Below, piece after piece: positions 7,433 through 18,870 of a stretch of 44,531 bases of DNA (its first letter is position 1; each line of letters begins with the position of its first letter). The notes beneath the pieces are model-generated. The model saw only the letters and a program-made list of their open reading frames with translations, was not told the DNA's origin and did not search any database. Source of the stretch: Gammaproteobacteria bacterium (lineage in GTDB: Bacteria; Pseudomonadota; Gammaproteobacteria; SZUA-140). A program made the translations under genes and the position numbers. Where the stretch lies: positions 1 to 44,531 of the forward strand of contig JALSGV010000170.1 of NCBI GenBank assembly GCA_026982565.1, written 5' to 3'.

Positions 7433-9289
7433 TCAAATTGCCAGCTTGTCCACCTTGCGCCCGCCATACATCAGATTGACGACGGCGCGCGTGCCCATGA
7501 TGGCGGTGAACATGGAAGTCAGGATCCCGATGGACAGGGTGACGGCAAAGCCCTTGATGGGACCGGTGCCGAAACTATACAGCACCACCGCCGCAATGAG
7601 CGTGGTGATGTTGGCGTCCGCGATGGTGGAAATGGCCTTGCTGTAACCGGCGCTGATACTGGCCTGAGGACTGTTGCCGTTGCGCAATTCCTCGCGGATG
7701 CGCTCGAAAATCAGGACATTGGCGTCCACCGCCATACCCACCGTGAGCACGATTCCGGCGATACCAGGCAGGGTCAGGGTGGCCTGCAGCATGGACAACA
7801 CCGCCACCATGAGTACCAGATTGAGCGCCAGGGCCAGATTGGCCACCAAGCCGAAGGCGCGGTACCAGAAGGCCATGAAGGCCAGCACCAGCACGAAACC
7901 GATGATGACGGAGCGGAAGCCCTGGGAGATATTCTCTTGTCCCAGGCTGGGACCCACGGTGCGCTCCTCGACGATCTCGATAGGCGCCGCCAGGGCGCCG
8001 GCGCGCAGCAGCAGGGCCAGCTTGCGCGCCTCTTCCGTGCTGTCCAGGCCGGTGGTCTGGAAGCGCTTGCTGAAGTGGTCGCGGATAGTGGCCACGTTGA
8101 TCACTTCCTGCACAGTGCGGGTGGTCTTGACCTTCTTGCCGTCCACGATGCGTGTCTGCGGCTTGTTCTCAATGAAGACAACGGCCATGCCCTTGCCAAT
8201 ATTGTTCTTGGTGGTGTCCCCCATCTTCTTTGCGCCCTTGCTGTCCAGAGTCACATAGACAGCGGGCGATCCGGTCTGCTGGTCGATGCCGGAGGAAGCG
8301 TCGATGATCTGGTCGCCGGTTACGATGACGCGTTTCTTGAGCAGAATGGCTTCTCCATTGCGCTGCTTGTACAGGCGCGACCCTACCGGCACCTGCCCTG
8401 CCAGGGCATCCTCGATGCTGCCGGTTTCGTCCACCAGGCGGTATTCCAGCGTGGCGGTGGCGCCCAGAATTTCCTTGGCGCGGGCGGGGTCTTGCACGCC
8501 GGGCAACTGCACCACGATGCGGTTGACGCCCTGCTGCTGAATCACCGGCTCGGCCACGCCCAGTTCATTGACTCGCTTGCGCAGGGTGATAATGTTCTGT
8601 TGCACCGCGAACTTCTTGATTTCACGCAGTTCCTTGTCAGAGATGACCAGGCTCATGAAATAACTGCCATCACGATCGATATTTTTCCGCTCCAATTCCT
8701 GGAACTCCCGGGCGATGAGGTCATCGGCCCTTTCACGCTCGGCCTCGTTACGGTACTTGACTTCGATGCCACCATTGTTCTTTCTGGCAAGTGACAGGTA
8801 GCGGATCTTCTCGGAGCGCAAAGTGGCGCGGATATCACTGACATAGCGCTCTTCCGCCTGCCTGACCGCGGCATCCATGTCCACCTCCATGAGGAAGTGT
8901 ACGCCGCCACGCAGATCGAGCCCCAGATACATGGGGTCGGCATTGATGGCCGCCAGCCACCCAGGCGTGGCGGGCAGCAGTGTCAGCGCCACCACATAGT
9001 CCTCGCCCAGTTCGTCCACCAGGGCATCCTTGGCCTTGAGCTGAACAGAGGTGTCGCTAAAGCGGATGAACAGCTTGTCCTGGACTTTTTCCACGGCGGT
9101 AAAGTCGATCTGCGCGTTCCTGAGCGTGTTGATGAAGCGCATCTGTGCCTCTTCATCGATGGCCGTCGCACGCAGGGGCGAGATCTGCACGGCAGGGTCT
9201 TCACCATAGAGGTTGGGCAGGGCATACACCAGCCCGGTGACCACCACGATGACTACGAGGATATACTTCCACAGAGGATATTGATTCAT
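7433..9289 (-). CDS. secD: Protein translocase subunit SecD
   Basis: Large inner-membrane subunit of the SecDF-YajC complex, with a mobile periplasmic domain thought to pull translocating proteins outward. The 618 residues match the gammaproteobacterial form. TM1 is at about 8-27 and is followed by an extended periplasmic region of more than 400 residues. The conserved GLDLRGGVHFLMEVD begins near residue 118. The membrane cluster near the C-terminus contains GMAVDANVLIFERIREELR, the SecD equivalent of the SecF signature, and ends with the MYGGRK tail. It starts 32 bases after yajC and is followed closely by secF, consistent with one transcript and stoichiometric production. Confidence 0.98.
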   Translation of the reverse strand: MNQYPLWKYILVVIVVVTGLVYALPNLYGEDPAVQISPLRATAIDEEAQMRFINTLRNAQIDFTAVEKVQDKLFIRFSDTSVQLKAKDALVDELGEDYVVALTLLPATPGWLAAINADPMYLGLDLRGGVHFLMEVDMDAAVRQAEERYVSDIRATLRSEKIRYLSLARKNNGGIEVKYRNEAERERADDLIAREFQELERKNIDRDGSYFMSLVISDKELREIKKFAVQQNIITLRKRVNELGVAEPVIQQQGVNRIVVQLPGVQDPARAKEILGATATLEYRLVDETGSIEDALAGQVPVGSRLYKQRNGEAILLKKRVIVTGDQIIDASSGIDQQTGSPAVYVTLDSKGAKKMGDTTKNNIGKGMAVVFIENKPQTRIVDGKKVKTTRTVQEVINVATIRDHFSKRFQTTGLDSTEEARKLALLLRAGALAAPIEIVEERTVGPSLGQENISQGFRSVIIGFVLVLAFMAFWYRAFGLVANLALALNLVLMVAVLSMLQATLTLPGIAGIVLTVGMAVDANVLIFERIREELRNGNSPQASISAGYSKAISTIADANITTLIAAVVLYSFGTGPIKGFAVTLSIGILTSMFTAIMGTRAVVNLMYGGRKVDKLAI

Positions 9290-9321
9290 GATCTACCGCC
9301 TTGCTCGGAAACGCCGCGCCG

Positions 9322-9777
9322 TCAGCCGGATTTTTCGTCCTGCTTCTTCCCGCCCGTATCAGCGCCCTCACCAGACTTTTCTGACTCATCGGCCAGCGCA
9401 GCCTGTTCGGCCTTCTTGGCCTTGCCCTGCTTGCCCGGGGACTTTTCGCCACCCTTGATGGTGCCCTTGGGCACCAGAGAGGTGACGGCGCTCTTCTGCA
9501 TCTTGACCCGTACGCCTTCGGCAATCTCCACCGTGACGAAATTCTCGTCCACCTTGGTGATACGGCCCAGCAAGCCACCGCTGGAGACCACTTCGTCACC
9601 CTTGGTGAGAGAACCTACCATTTGCTTGTGTTCCTTGGCCCGCTTGATCTGGGGGCGCAGCAACAGAAAATAGAAAATCACGAAAATCAGGATCAGCGGC
9701 ACCAGGCTCGCAAATCCCGAGGCATCCCCGGCGGCCGGGGCGGCTTCGGCCCAGGCATCATTGATAAAAAAGCTCAT
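9322..9777 (-). CDS. yajC: Sec translocon accessory subunit YajC
   Basis: Small single-pass inner-membrane protein that associates with SecDF. I use the ATG at 9777 (151 residues) because AAGGGG lies 8 bases upstream and an earlier in-frame start at 9795 would swallow that site. One TM segment, FASLVPLILIFVIFYFLLLRP, lies at about residues 21-41. The YajC core follows with QKEHKQMVGSLTKGDEVVSSGG-like sequence (here RAKEHKQM, then LTKGDEVVSSGGLLGRI). The last 40 or so residues are a lysine/glutamate-rich tail that makes it longer than the roughly 110-residue E. coli protein. It sits between tgt and secD, the standard order. Confidence 0.95.
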   Translation of the reverse strand: MSFFINDAWAEAAPAAGDASGFASLVPLILIFVIFYFLLLRPQIKRAKEHKQMVGSLTKGDEVVSSGGLLGRITKVDENFVTVEIAEGVRVKMQKSAVTSLVPKGTIKGGEKSPGKQGKAKKAEQAALADESEKSGEGADTGGKKQDEKSG

Positions 9778-9821
9778 AAGTAGATCCCCTTCCACTCCTT
9801 AGTCAGTCAAACAGCGCGCTA

Positions 9822-11962
<2,141 letters not shown>

Positions 11963-11971
11963 AGCAGGCGC

Positions 11972-12001
11972 AAGATACAGGAAGGCGGGGCGCAGTGACA
12001 A
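11972..12001 (-). promoter_or_regulatory. Candidate sigma-70 promoter for the queA operon
   Basis: On the minus strand TTGTCA (12001-11996) and TATCTT (11977-11972) are separated by 18 bases. The -10 box ends only 9 bases before the queA ATG, implying a very short or absent leader, in line with the missing ribosome binding site. Confidence 0.4.
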
Positions 12002-12061
12002 GACACATTCTTCGCCGCTCATCGCTCCGCGTACATCCAATATATTTATGCTCTGGCAGCC

Positions 12062-12091
12062 TTGTCACCCGCAAGGCCTCACTTGTATACT
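12062..12091 (+). promoter_or_regulatory. Sigma-70 promoter of tRNA-Leu
   Basis: TTGTCA at 12062-12067 and TATACT at 12086-12091, 18 bases apart, place transcription start a few bases before the tRNA at 12103. GCCGG-rich sequence follows the -10 box, as is common for stable RNA promoters. Confidence 0.7.
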
Positions 12092-12102
12092 ACGCCGGCA
12101 AT

Positions 12103-12189
12103 GCCGGGGTGGCGGAACTGGTAGACGCGCCGGACTCAAAATCCGGTGACCTTGCGGTCGTGCGAGTTCGATTCTCGCTCCCGGCACCA
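12103..12189 (+). tRNA. tRNA-Leu (anticodon CAA)
   Basis: An 87-base class II tRNA. The acceptor stem pairs GCCGGGG with TCCCGGC (one G-U pair), the discriminator is A and CCA is encoded. The anticodon stem CCGGA/TCCGG encloses CTCAAAA, giving anticodon CAA at 12137-12139, which reads the UUG codon. A long variable arm, as expected for leucine, precedes the T arm GTTCGATTC. It is a single tRNA between divergent queA and the phosphorylase gene. No Rho-independent terminator is obvious directly after it. Confidence 0.97.
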
Positions 12190-12311
12190 CTCGATCACGT
12201 CCCCCCCAAACTCGGCTAAAGTATTGCGCACACCGGATCGTTACAGTCAGAACAGCGGCTTATGCCGTCACCGGGCGGGGAAACGACGGTCTCCCCAAGA
12301 TTGAAGACGAA

Positions 12312-14903
12312 GTGACAACAAAAACCAAGGACAAGACAAGAAAAATGCCAGGCACACGATTCACATTGGAAGTCCAACCGGTCATCCCGGAACAGTTGAA
12401 ACGGCTGGAAGAGCTGGCCAATGACATACGTTACAGCTGGGACAGCCAGATACGCAGCCTGTTCGTGAGGCTGGATCCCCTGTTATGGGCCGAGGTGGGC
12501 CACAATCCCAAGGTCTTCCTGCGCCGCATCGCCCAGGAAAAGCTCGAGGCCGCTCTTCAGGATCATGTCTATCTGCGCGATTACGAGACCGTCCTGTCCG
12601 CTTACGACGCCTATAACAACCAGAACGTGCAAAGCGACATTGCCACCCTGCTCGATCCCGATAAGGACCTGGTGGCCTATTTCTGCGCGGAGTACGGTTT
12701 TCACGAAAGCTTTCCTATCTACTCAGGCGGGCTGGGCATCCTGGCCGGCGATCACTGCAAGGCCGCCAGCGATCTGGGCGTCCCCTTCGTGGCCGTCGGC
12801 CTGCTGTACCGGAAAGGCTATTTTCACCAGACCATCGACGGCCATGGCAACCAGGTGGCGCACTACGACCGCACCGAACCCGAGGACCTTCCCATCACGC
12901 CGGCCACCGATGAGCAGGGGCGGGAATTACACGTGCAGGTTTCCATGCCAGGGCGTGAGGTCAACCTCAAGGTGTGGCAGGCCAAGGCCGGCCACATCAC
13001 CCTCTATCTGCTGGACAGCGATGTGGAGGGGAACCGCGACGAAGACTGCCGCATCACCCACCAGCTCTATGGCGGTGACAGTGACACGCGCATGCAGCAG
13101 GAGATCGTGCTGGGTATCGGTGGGGTGCGCGCCCTGCGCGCCCTGGGACTCACGCCCACGGTATGGCATATCAATGAGGGGCACTCCGCCTTCCAGATCC
13201 TGGAGCGCTGCCGGACCTACGTCCAGAACGGCCTGGACTTCGCGAGCGCCCTGGAGCTGATTGCCTCCAGCACCGTTTTCACCACCCACACCCCCGTTCC
13301 GGCAGGACATGATATCTTCGAGCATGAGCATATCCTGAGTTACTTCAACGAGTTCATCAACGACCTGCGCCTCACGCCCCAGCAGTTCCTCGAGCTGGGC
13401 GCCTACCCGAGCAATCCCACGGGTTTCAACATGACCTCCCTGGCCCTGCGCGGCACCACCTTTCACAATGGTGTGAGCCGCATCCACGGCGGCGTGGCCT
13501 CGCAGATGGAGGCCTACGTATGGCCCCAGGTGCCGGCGGAAGAGAACCCCATCGATTACATCACCAATGGGGTGCATGTCCCCACCTTCCTGGCCCGTGA
13601 ATGGGTCAACCTGTTCGACCTGCGTTTTGGAGGCGGGTGGAGAAACGAGCTGCTCAACACCTCATTCTGGGAGGCCATCGACACCCTGCCGGATCACAGC
13701 TTCTGGAGCGTGCACCAATCGCTGAAGACCAAGCTCTTCGAGGATGTCTACAAACGCATCAGCCTGCAACACCGCCGCAACGGCTACAGCCCCACGCAGA
13801 TCGAGCGCCTGACGCGACATCTCACCAGCCCTGAATCGGACATCCTGACCATCGGCTTTGCGCGCCGCTTCGCCACCTACAAGCGTGCGCTGCTGCTGTT
13901 CTCCGACCGCGAGCGCCTGGCGCGCCTGGTCAACGACCCCGAGCGCCCGGTCATGTTCCTGTTCGCCGGCAAGGCCCATCCCCATGATGTGCCGGGCCAG
14001 GAGCTGCTGCGCGTAATCCACGAGTATTCTCTGCAGCCCGAATTCGAGGGCAAGATCATCCTCATCGAGGGCTATGACCTGGCCCTGGGCCGCAAGCTGG
14101 TCAAGGGCGTGGACGTGTGGCTCAACACCCCCCAATACCCCCTCGAGGCCAGCGGCACCTCCGGGCAGAAGGCGGGTATCAATGGCGGCATCAATCTCAG
14201 CGTGCTGGACGGCTGGTGGGGCGAAGGCTACAACGGGGAAAACGGCTGGGCCATCACGCCCCATGGGCCTCATTTCGACGAGGAATTCCGTAATGAGGAA
14301 GAGACCCATGAATTGATGGACCTCCTGGAAACCCAGGTCGTACCGCTGTATTACAGGCGCGACGGGCACGGCTATTCGCGCGACTGGGTGCGCATGTCCA
14401 AGGCCTCCATGAAAACCCTCATGCCACGCTTCAACGCCCAGCGCATGGTCATGGACTATGTGCGAAAATACTACAGCAACGCCAGCAAACAGGCTGCCGT
14501 GCTGCGCGCCGACGACAAGCGCCCCGCCAGTGAACTGGCCCGCTGGAAACAGAAAGTTCGTGAAGCCTGGCCCAGGGTCAATATGCGCAGAATCGACGAA
14601 GCTCCCAACACTATCCAGGCAGGCGCTCCCCTGCCCATTGAGATTGCCGCCAATCTCGACGGACTCGATGCCAGCGATGTCTATATGGAGTGCCTGGTGG
14701 GCACCGAGGCGGAGAATGGCGCATTTCAGATCCAGGAGATCTACCGCATGGAAACCACCGGGCAGAATCACCAGGGTGAAACGTTGTTCAAACTGGACCT
14801 CACATCCCCCCTGTCAGGCCTGCAATATTACAAGATTCGCCTCTATCCCTATCACGACCTCCTGGGCCGGCGGTTTGAAACGGGATTGATGCTGTGGCTG
14901 TAG
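12312..14903 (+). CDS. glgP: Alpha-glucan (glycogen/maltodextrin) phosphorylase
   Basis: PLP-dependent glycosyltransferase that releases glucose 1-phosphate from storage glucans. The 863 residues belong to the shorter alpha-glucan phosphorylase type found in many bacteria. An N-terminal domain (about 15-110) precedes the catalytic body, which has AYFCAEYGFHESFPIYSGGL and VWHINEGHSAF. The PLP lysine lies in EASGTSGQKAGINGG (about 615-630). A C-terminal beta-rich domain from about 740 ends in ETGLMLWL. The start is uncertain: GTG at 12312 with a weak GAAGACGAA upstream, or ATG at 12345 (MPGTRFTLEV), which fits the conserved region better. It stands alone, convergent with the chemoreceptor gene. 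The 122 bases between tRNA and this gene hold only a weak GGGGA/TCCCC hairpin. Confidence 0.95.
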   Translation: MTTKTKDKTRKMPGTRFTLEVQPVIPEQLKRLEELANDIRYSWDSQIRSLFVRLDPLLWAEVGHNPKVFLRRIAQEKLEAALQDHVYLRDYETVLSAYDAYNNQNVQSDIATLLDPDKDLVAYFCAEYGFHESFPIYSGGLGILAGDHCKAASDLGVPFVAVGLLYRKGYFHQTIDGHGNQVAHYDRTEPEDLPITPATDEQGRELHVQVSMPGREVNLKVWQAKAGHITLYLLDSDVEGNRDEDCRITHQLYGGDSDTRMQQEIVLGIGGVRALRALGLTPTVWHINEGHSAFQILERCRTYVQNGLDFASALELIASSTVFTTHTPVPAGHDIFEHEHILSYFNEFINDLRLTPQQFLELGAYPSNPTGFNMTSLALRGTTFHNGVSRIHGGVASQMEAYVWPQVPAEENPIDYITNGVHVPTFLAREWVNLFDLRFGGGWRNELLNTSFWEAIDTLPDHSFWSVHQSLKTKLFEDVYKRISLQHRRNGYSPTQIERLTRHLTSPESDILTIGFARRFATYKRALLLFSDRERLARLVNDPERPVMFLFAGKAHPHDVPGQELLRVIHEYSLQPEFEGKIILIEGYDLALGRKLVKGVDVWLNTPQYPLEASGTSGQKAGINGGINLSVLDGWWGEGYNGENGWAITPHGPHFDEEFRNEEETHELMDLLETQVVPLYYRRDGHGYSRDWVRMSKASMKTLMPRFNAQRMVMDYVRKYYSNASKQAAVLRADDKRPASELARWKQKVREAWPRVNMRRIDEAPNTIQAGAPLPIEIAANLDGLDASDVYMECLVGTEAENGAFQIQEIYRMETTGQNHQGETLFKLDLTSPLSGLQYYKIRLYPYHDLLGRRFETGLMLWL

Positions 14904-14935
14904 AAGAACCCCCCGGCCCATCTCTCCCGGAAGAG

Positions 14936-15013
14936 GGTGTTGTAAAAGACATTCGTAGGTTGGGCTGAGGAACGAAGCCCAACCTACAGAAAAAACCGGC
15001 TTTTGCGACAACC
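14936..15013. repeat. Dispersed REP-like nested hairpin
   Basis: A perfect 12-bp stem, GTAGGTTGGGCT (14955-14966) with AGCCCAACCTAC (14976-14987), is nested in imperfect outer arms GGTGTTGTAAAAG (14936-14948) and CTTTTGCGACAACC (15000-15013). It fills the gap between two convergent genes. The inner palindrome resembles a REP-like sequence I know as common in gammaproteobacterial spacers, and it may also act as a bidirectional transcription stop. Confidence 0.7.
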
Positions 15014-15062
15014 TCCGGAAAGGGAGAGAACACTCAGCCTGGGAGCCAGGTAGCCTGGCGGA

Positions 15063-16682
15063 TCAAACCGTAAACTTGGATACCAGCCCGTGCAGTTGCG
15101 CCGTCATGGCTGAAACATCCTCACTGGCGCGCATGAGATGATCACTGCTTTCTGAGGTCTGCACCGCCACATCGTTGATCTCCACGATGCTGCGGCTGAT
15201 CTCTTCGGCAACGGCAGTCTGCTGCTCGGCGGCGCTGGCGATCTGGGTGTTCATATCGTTGATTGTCGCCACCATGTCAGTAATAGAGACCAGCGAGGTA
15301 CCGGCGCGGGATGACTCGTCCACACTGACCTGGGCCTGTTCCCGGCTGGCCTTCATGACCTTCTCCGCCCGCTCGGCGCCTACCTGAAGCTTTTCGATGA
15401 TTTCCTGTATCTCCTGGGTGGACTGCTGGGTGCGCTGGGCCAGAGTGCGTACTTCATCGGCCACCACGGCGAAACCCCGTCCCTGCTCACCGGCGCGGGC
15501 GGCCTCGATGGCGGCATTGAGGGCCAGCAGGTTGGTCTGCTCCGCAATGGCCTTGATGACATCCAGTACAGTACCGATATTCTCGCTGTCCGTCGCCAGT
15601 TGATGTATGACGCTGGCGGCCTCGTCCACGTCGCTGGCCAGCTTGTCGATGGTCGACACGGCCTGTGAAACGACTTGCTTGCCATTGCCCGCCTCCGCAT
15701 CCGCCGCCTTGGCGGCGCCCGCCGCGTCACCGGCATTGCGCGCCACCTCGTGCACCGTGGCTGACATTTCATTCATGGCCGTGGCCACCTGGTTGATATC
15801 GCCCTGTTGCTTGACCACGCCCTGGCGCGACTGGGCCGACACGGCCGACATTTGCTCTGAAGCGCTGCTGAGGCGCTCCACTGACTCGGTGATCTCGCGG
15901 ATGATGCCCTGCAGTTTCTCCACGAAGCGGTTGAACTCCGCCACCAGCTCGCCCACCTCGTCCTGGGAGTTACTGTGCAGGCGCTTGCGCAGATCACCCT
16001 GGCCGGAGGCCATTTCACGCAGGGAAACGGCCACGCTGTGAATATTGTTGGTGATCGATGAGCCGATATACATACCCAGAAACCCCAGCACCGCCACCAT
16101 GACGAAGGCAATAACAACCCCGGTAATCAAGGCCTGGTTGGACGTCTTCTTAGCCTGTTCGATGGTGGACTCGAACCGCTTGTACGCCATGTCGCGGAAG
16201 GCCGTCCGCGATGCCTTGAAATCGTCACGCGCGGCGTTCATGGCGCTGATGGTCTCCCCGGACTTGGCAAGATCGACCGTGCCGGCCACCATGCCCTGGG
16301 CAAACCCGTAGGCAATCTTGAAGTATTCCGCAAAAACCCGTGTCAGCTCATCCACGTCCCCCTGGAGTCCGGGCTCCAGCTCGACGATGGCCTTCAGGTT
16401 GTTATGAAACTGGCTGGCATAGGCCTTGGCCTCCTCCAGAGGCTCTTCATCCATGATGGCGACAGACTGATTGATGCTTTCGATGGTGCGCAAGGCGATA
16501 TTCTCGTTATTCTGCACCTTGTCGAGAATGGGGAAATGGAGATTGTGTATTTCGTTGAGACGCTGTGAATTTTCGGATTTGACGAAATAGTTGAATGTCA
16601 GGTAGGCAACGAATCCCAGCATCCCCACGCCGGCAATCAAGATAATCTTGTGCCTGATCGACAAGTTTTTCGCAAAATTCAT
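15063..16682 (-). CDS. Methyl-accepting chemotaxis protein
   Basis: Transmembrane chemoreceptor that controls CheA kinase activity. It has 539 residues: TM1 at about 12-32, a periplasmic region of about 150 residues predicted helical (four-helix-bundle type), TM2 at about 183-207, a HAMP domain to about 260, then the coiled-coil signalling domain. The hairpin tip, [20 protein letters not shown] then [19 protein letters not shown], is fully conserved. There is no C-terminal NWETF-type pentapeptide tether. The ribosome binding site GAGGAAG sits 6 bases before the ATG. The gene follows a small binding protein and a porin on the same strand, 235 bases downstream and beyond a terminator, so it probably has its own promoter. 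The ligand is unknown; phosphate-like anions are a guess from the neighbours. Confidence 0.96.
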   Translation of the reverse strand: MNFAKNLSIRHKIILIAGVGMLGFVAYLTFNYFVKSENSQRLNEIHNLHFPILDKVQNNENIALRTIESINQSVAIMDEEPLEEAKAYASQFHNNLKAIVELEPGLQGDVDELTRVFAEYFKIAYGFAQGMVAGTVDLAKSGETISAMNAARDDFKASRTAFRDMAYKRFESTIEQAKKTSNQALITGVVIAFVMVAVLGFLGMYIGSSITNNIHSVAVSLREMASGQGDLRKRLHSNSQDEVGELVAEFNRFVEKLQGIIREITESVERLSSASEQMSAVSAQSRQGVVKQQGDINQVATAMNEMSATVHEVARNAGDAAGAAKAADAEAGNGKQVVSQAVSTIDKLASDVDEAASVIHQLATDSENIGTVLDVIKAIAEQTNLLALNAAIEAARAGEQGRGFAVVADEVRTLAQRTQQSTQEIQEIIEKLQVGAERAEKVMKASREQAQVSVDESSRAGTSLVSITDMVATINDMNTQIASAAEQQTAVAEEISRSIVEINDVAVQTSESSDHLMRASEDVSAMTAQLHGLVSKFTV

Positions 16683-16862
16683 TATTTCTTCCTCACAATA
16701 ATGTTGCCGGCTTCCCTGATTGCTTTTCTGCCAATCTTGTAATTGGTGCGATCACCGGCGCCATGCTTGCCTTGCACCTCCCTGGGACAAGCGCCTCATT
16801 GGGGATATCGGAAACCCCTGAAGGAACTTTAAGAAAAGGCGCGGCTTTTTCACGGGGCCAAG

Positions 16863-16891
16863 AAAAACCCCATGCCTGACCTGGCATGGGG
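16863..16891 (-). terminator. Rho-independent terminator after the small binding-protein gene
   Basis: On the minus strand CCCCATGCC, a 6-base loop and GGCATGGGG form a perfect 9-bp stem (16868-16891) followed by TTTTT (16867-16863). It lies 26 bases beyond the stop of the gene at 16918-17379 and ends the porin/binding-protein transcript. Confidence 0.9.
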
Positions 16892-16917
16892 AATTCTGTA
16901 TTTGAAATTGGCCCGCT

Positions 16918-17379
16918 TCAGTCTGTAGAGAAGATGACCTTCACCGAACCACTTGCTGAGGCGCTGTCGATATAGCCAATCGCACCCTTCTTGCTTTTGA
17001 CGAACTCGATGACGGCCTGGTCATCCGGAACCACCTCAGGAGGACTTCCTTTCCCGGAAAACACCCGCGACGCCCAATACTGCAACACCTTGGTGCTGGA
17101 CTTTCCCAGGATTTTCTTATTGAAGGTATCATAGACCGGAGAAGTCTCCGCCTGATTCACCGGCACGGCCGTCTCTCCATTGGGCAGGCTCTTGACCTTG
17201 CCCAGGAATACCGATTTGACCTGTGATTTCGACAGACTGTCGATATTACTGTCCGGCGAGACAATGACGACGACTCCCGCCGACGCCTGACTGACCAGGA
17301 AGAGCGCCAGACCCACGGCAGCCAACCTGAACATATTGTTCCAGGCAGATGCTCTGTTTTTTTTGCTAGCCCTATTCAT
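16918..17379 (-). CDS. Small periplasmic phosphate-binding-like (PstS-type) protein
   Basis: A 153-residue protein with a long N-terminal signal region; the hydrophobic core AAVGLALFLVSQASA ends at a likely cleavage site near residue 34. The mature part, about 120 residues, resembles one lobe of PstS-like solute-binding proteins: VVVIVSPDSNIDSLSKSQVK at the start, FNKKILGKS in the middle and the typical VKSKKGAIGYIDS near the end. Full PstS proteins are more than twice as long, so this is a single-lobe member of the PBP-like family usually annotated as a phosphate ABC transporter substrate-binding protein. No permease or ATPase gene is nearby. AAGGAGG lies 8 bases before the ATG. It follows the porin gene by 12 bases. 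A sensory or shuttle role is inferred. Confidence 0.85.
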   Translation of the reverse strand: MNRASKKNRASAWNNMFRLAAVGLALFLVSQASAGVVVIVSPDSNIDSLSKSQVKSVFLGKVKSLPNGETAVPVNQAETSPVYDTFNKKILGKSSTKVLQYWASRVFSGKGSPPEVVPDDQAVIEFVKSKKGAIGYIDSASASGSVKVIFSTD

Positions 17380-17391
17380 TCTCTGCCCTCC

Positions 17392-18474
17392 TTAGAAGAC
17401 CGTATCGACGGCGAAGCCAAACATATTCATGGAATCGTTCTCCGGCGTGTCTTCGAACAAACCATCACCATCCGTATCGACCTGACTGAGCTCCACCTTT
17501 ACGACGACCTGATTGGAGACATTGTACTTCAGGCCCACGGTGCTGATCTGCTGCCCATCTCCATTGTCACGCGACCAGTCCTGATAAGTGACATGGGGCA
17601 GCCATTTACCGAAACGGTAGCCCAGGGTGCCATACCAGGAATCGGAATCGCCCGCCGACACCCCCATCATCTTGAAATCCATGGTCACCCTGGCCGCCTC
17701 GGCATAGACCAGGAAATTGTTCCAGTCGATCTTGACGCCGCCCACGACCGCGGCATGCTCCTGGTTGTTCATGGGGCCCATCATGGGGTCGTTCACATCC
17801 GTTTCCATCTTCCCCCGGTAACCGGACACCTGGAATATGACCGTGTCATCCCAGTTGGCGCGCCCCGTGGCACCCAGCATCTGCCTGACATCCATCATCT
17901 CCAGCCCCACCTGACCGCCGAACACATCCAGCGTCCAGGCCCAGTCCCCGGTGCTGACATCCCACAGCAGGCTGCCGCCGGTGTAAGACTCGCGGGTGGC
18001 CTGCGGCCCCTGCATCTGTTCGGAATAGATCGCCACCGGCGCCTGAATCCAGGGGTAAGTCACGCCCACTTCCACGTATTCATTGACGATGCCTACCGGG
18101 TATTTGATCTTGCCGGTGCGCAGCGCCAGGGTATCCTGAAGCTGGAAAGTGGCGAAGGCCCAGTCCACATGGATCGCATAACTGTCGTCCTGGATGGCCG
18201 CAAAGAGCTGTGTCGCCACGGTAACCCGATCAGTGAGCCGTGAACTGACATTGAGACCCAGCTTGGTGCCATAGAAGCTGCCGTCGTCATCAATGCCTGA
18301 CGCCGCGTGATCAGCCTGCCAGGCCGTCTTTTCATCCGTAATGCTGTAGCGCGTGGAAAAGAACCCGTCGAGGCGGGTCCGGTCCACCCAGGTCTCGGCC
18401 CACAGCATCTGCGCGGGCAGCAGCAAGCCCAGAATGGCCCCCGCCTGCCATAAACGTTTGTGCTTACGCTCCAT
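17392..18474 (-). CDS. Outer-membrane porin-like beta-barrel protein
   Basis: A 360-residue outer-membrane protein. It has a signal peptide (MERKHKRLW, hydrophobic core, cleavage after MLWA near residue 26) and alternating amphipathic strands throughout. The last residue is phenylalanine (AVDTVF), the usual signal for barrel assembly. FSTRYSITD, ALRTGKIKYPVG and KVELSQVDTDGDGLFED resemble porin families related to phosphate-selective or general porins. The DTDGDG stretch near residue 340 looks like a calcium-type loop. AAGGAGG six bases before the ATG supports the start. It is the first gene of the two-gene unit with the small binding protein. Substrate specificity cannot be read from the sequence. 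Confidence 0.87.
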   Translation of the reverse strand: MERKHKRLWQAGAILGLLLPAQMLWAETWVDRTRLDGFFSTRYSITDEKTAWQADHAASGIDDDGSFYGTKLGLNVSSRLTDRVTVATQLFAAIQDDSYAIHVDWAFATFQLQDTLALRTGKIKYPVGIVNEYVEVGVTYPWIQAPVAIYSEQMQGPQATRESYTGGSLLWDVSTGDWAWTLDVFGGQVGLEMMDVRQMLGATGRANWDDTVIFQVSGYRGKMETDVNDPMMGPMNNQEHAAVVGGVKIDWNNFLVYAEAARVTMDFKMMGVSAGDSDSWYGTLGYRFGKWLPHVTYQDWSRDNGDGQQISTVGLKYNVSNQVVVKVELSQVDTDGDGLFEDTPENDSMNMFGFAVDTVF

Positions 18475-18637
18475 ATGTTGCCTCCTTAAATCGTGTCTCT
18501 CCAGGATCTCAGACCCGCACAGAGAATGCGAGGCGGATCGACCTATTCACTTGACCACACGTTCCTTGTGCAACCCCGGCCATACTAAACCACATTGGCG
18601 GCACCCGTTGCCACAACTTTAGGCCTTTTCCTAACAG

Positions 18638-18655
18638 GCCAGAAAAATTTCTGGC
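18638..18655. promoter_or_regulatory. 18-bp perfect inverted repeat upstream of the porin unit
   Basis: GCCAGAAA and TTTCTGGC flank two bases, giving a near-continuous palindrome about 165 bases before the porin start. It could be an operator for the porin/binding-protein unit. The rest of the 396-base gap (18475-18870) holds no gene I can support, only this palindrome and the REP-like hairpin at 18770-18798. Confidence 0.4.
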
Positions 18656-18769
18656 GCGCGACGACAGGACTCCACTGTCACCCGGAACAATAGCCCTGCC
18701 TCCCTGAATCCAGGCTGAATATATATGCTATACGCCTTACATAGATGCGTGACACCATCTCGCGTAGCC

Positions 18770-18798
18770 TGGATGCAGGCCCTTTGGGCCGGAATCCA
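18770..18798. repeat. REP-like imperfect palindrome
   Basis: TGGATGCAGGCCC, a TTT loop and GGGCCGGAATCCA form an imperfect stem. It is of the same type as the GGGAATCCAGG-style repeat inside the element at 30739-30856. It lies beyond the stop of the glycerate kinase gene and may end that transcript. Confidence 0.6.
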
Positions 18799-18870
18799 TG
18801 AAAATCCACTTGCACCCCGGCACAGGATGTCATGCATTCACGCACGTCTCAAAAAGACCCGAAACAGCGC

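Noticed and set aside
6737..8794. Open frame of 685 codons on the plus strand
   Set aside because: Antisense to secF and secD; histidine/aspartate/glutamine-rich composition typical of a reversed GC-rich gene.
16693..16887. 64-codon minus frame between the chemoreceptor and binding-protein genes
   Set aside because: It begins in the terminator hairpin and has no ribosome binding site or plausible product.
18660..18690. Possible Pho box (CTGTCAC) upstream of the porin unit
   Set aside because: Only one half-site is present without the second repeat at proper spacing, so phosphate control is not supported by sequence.
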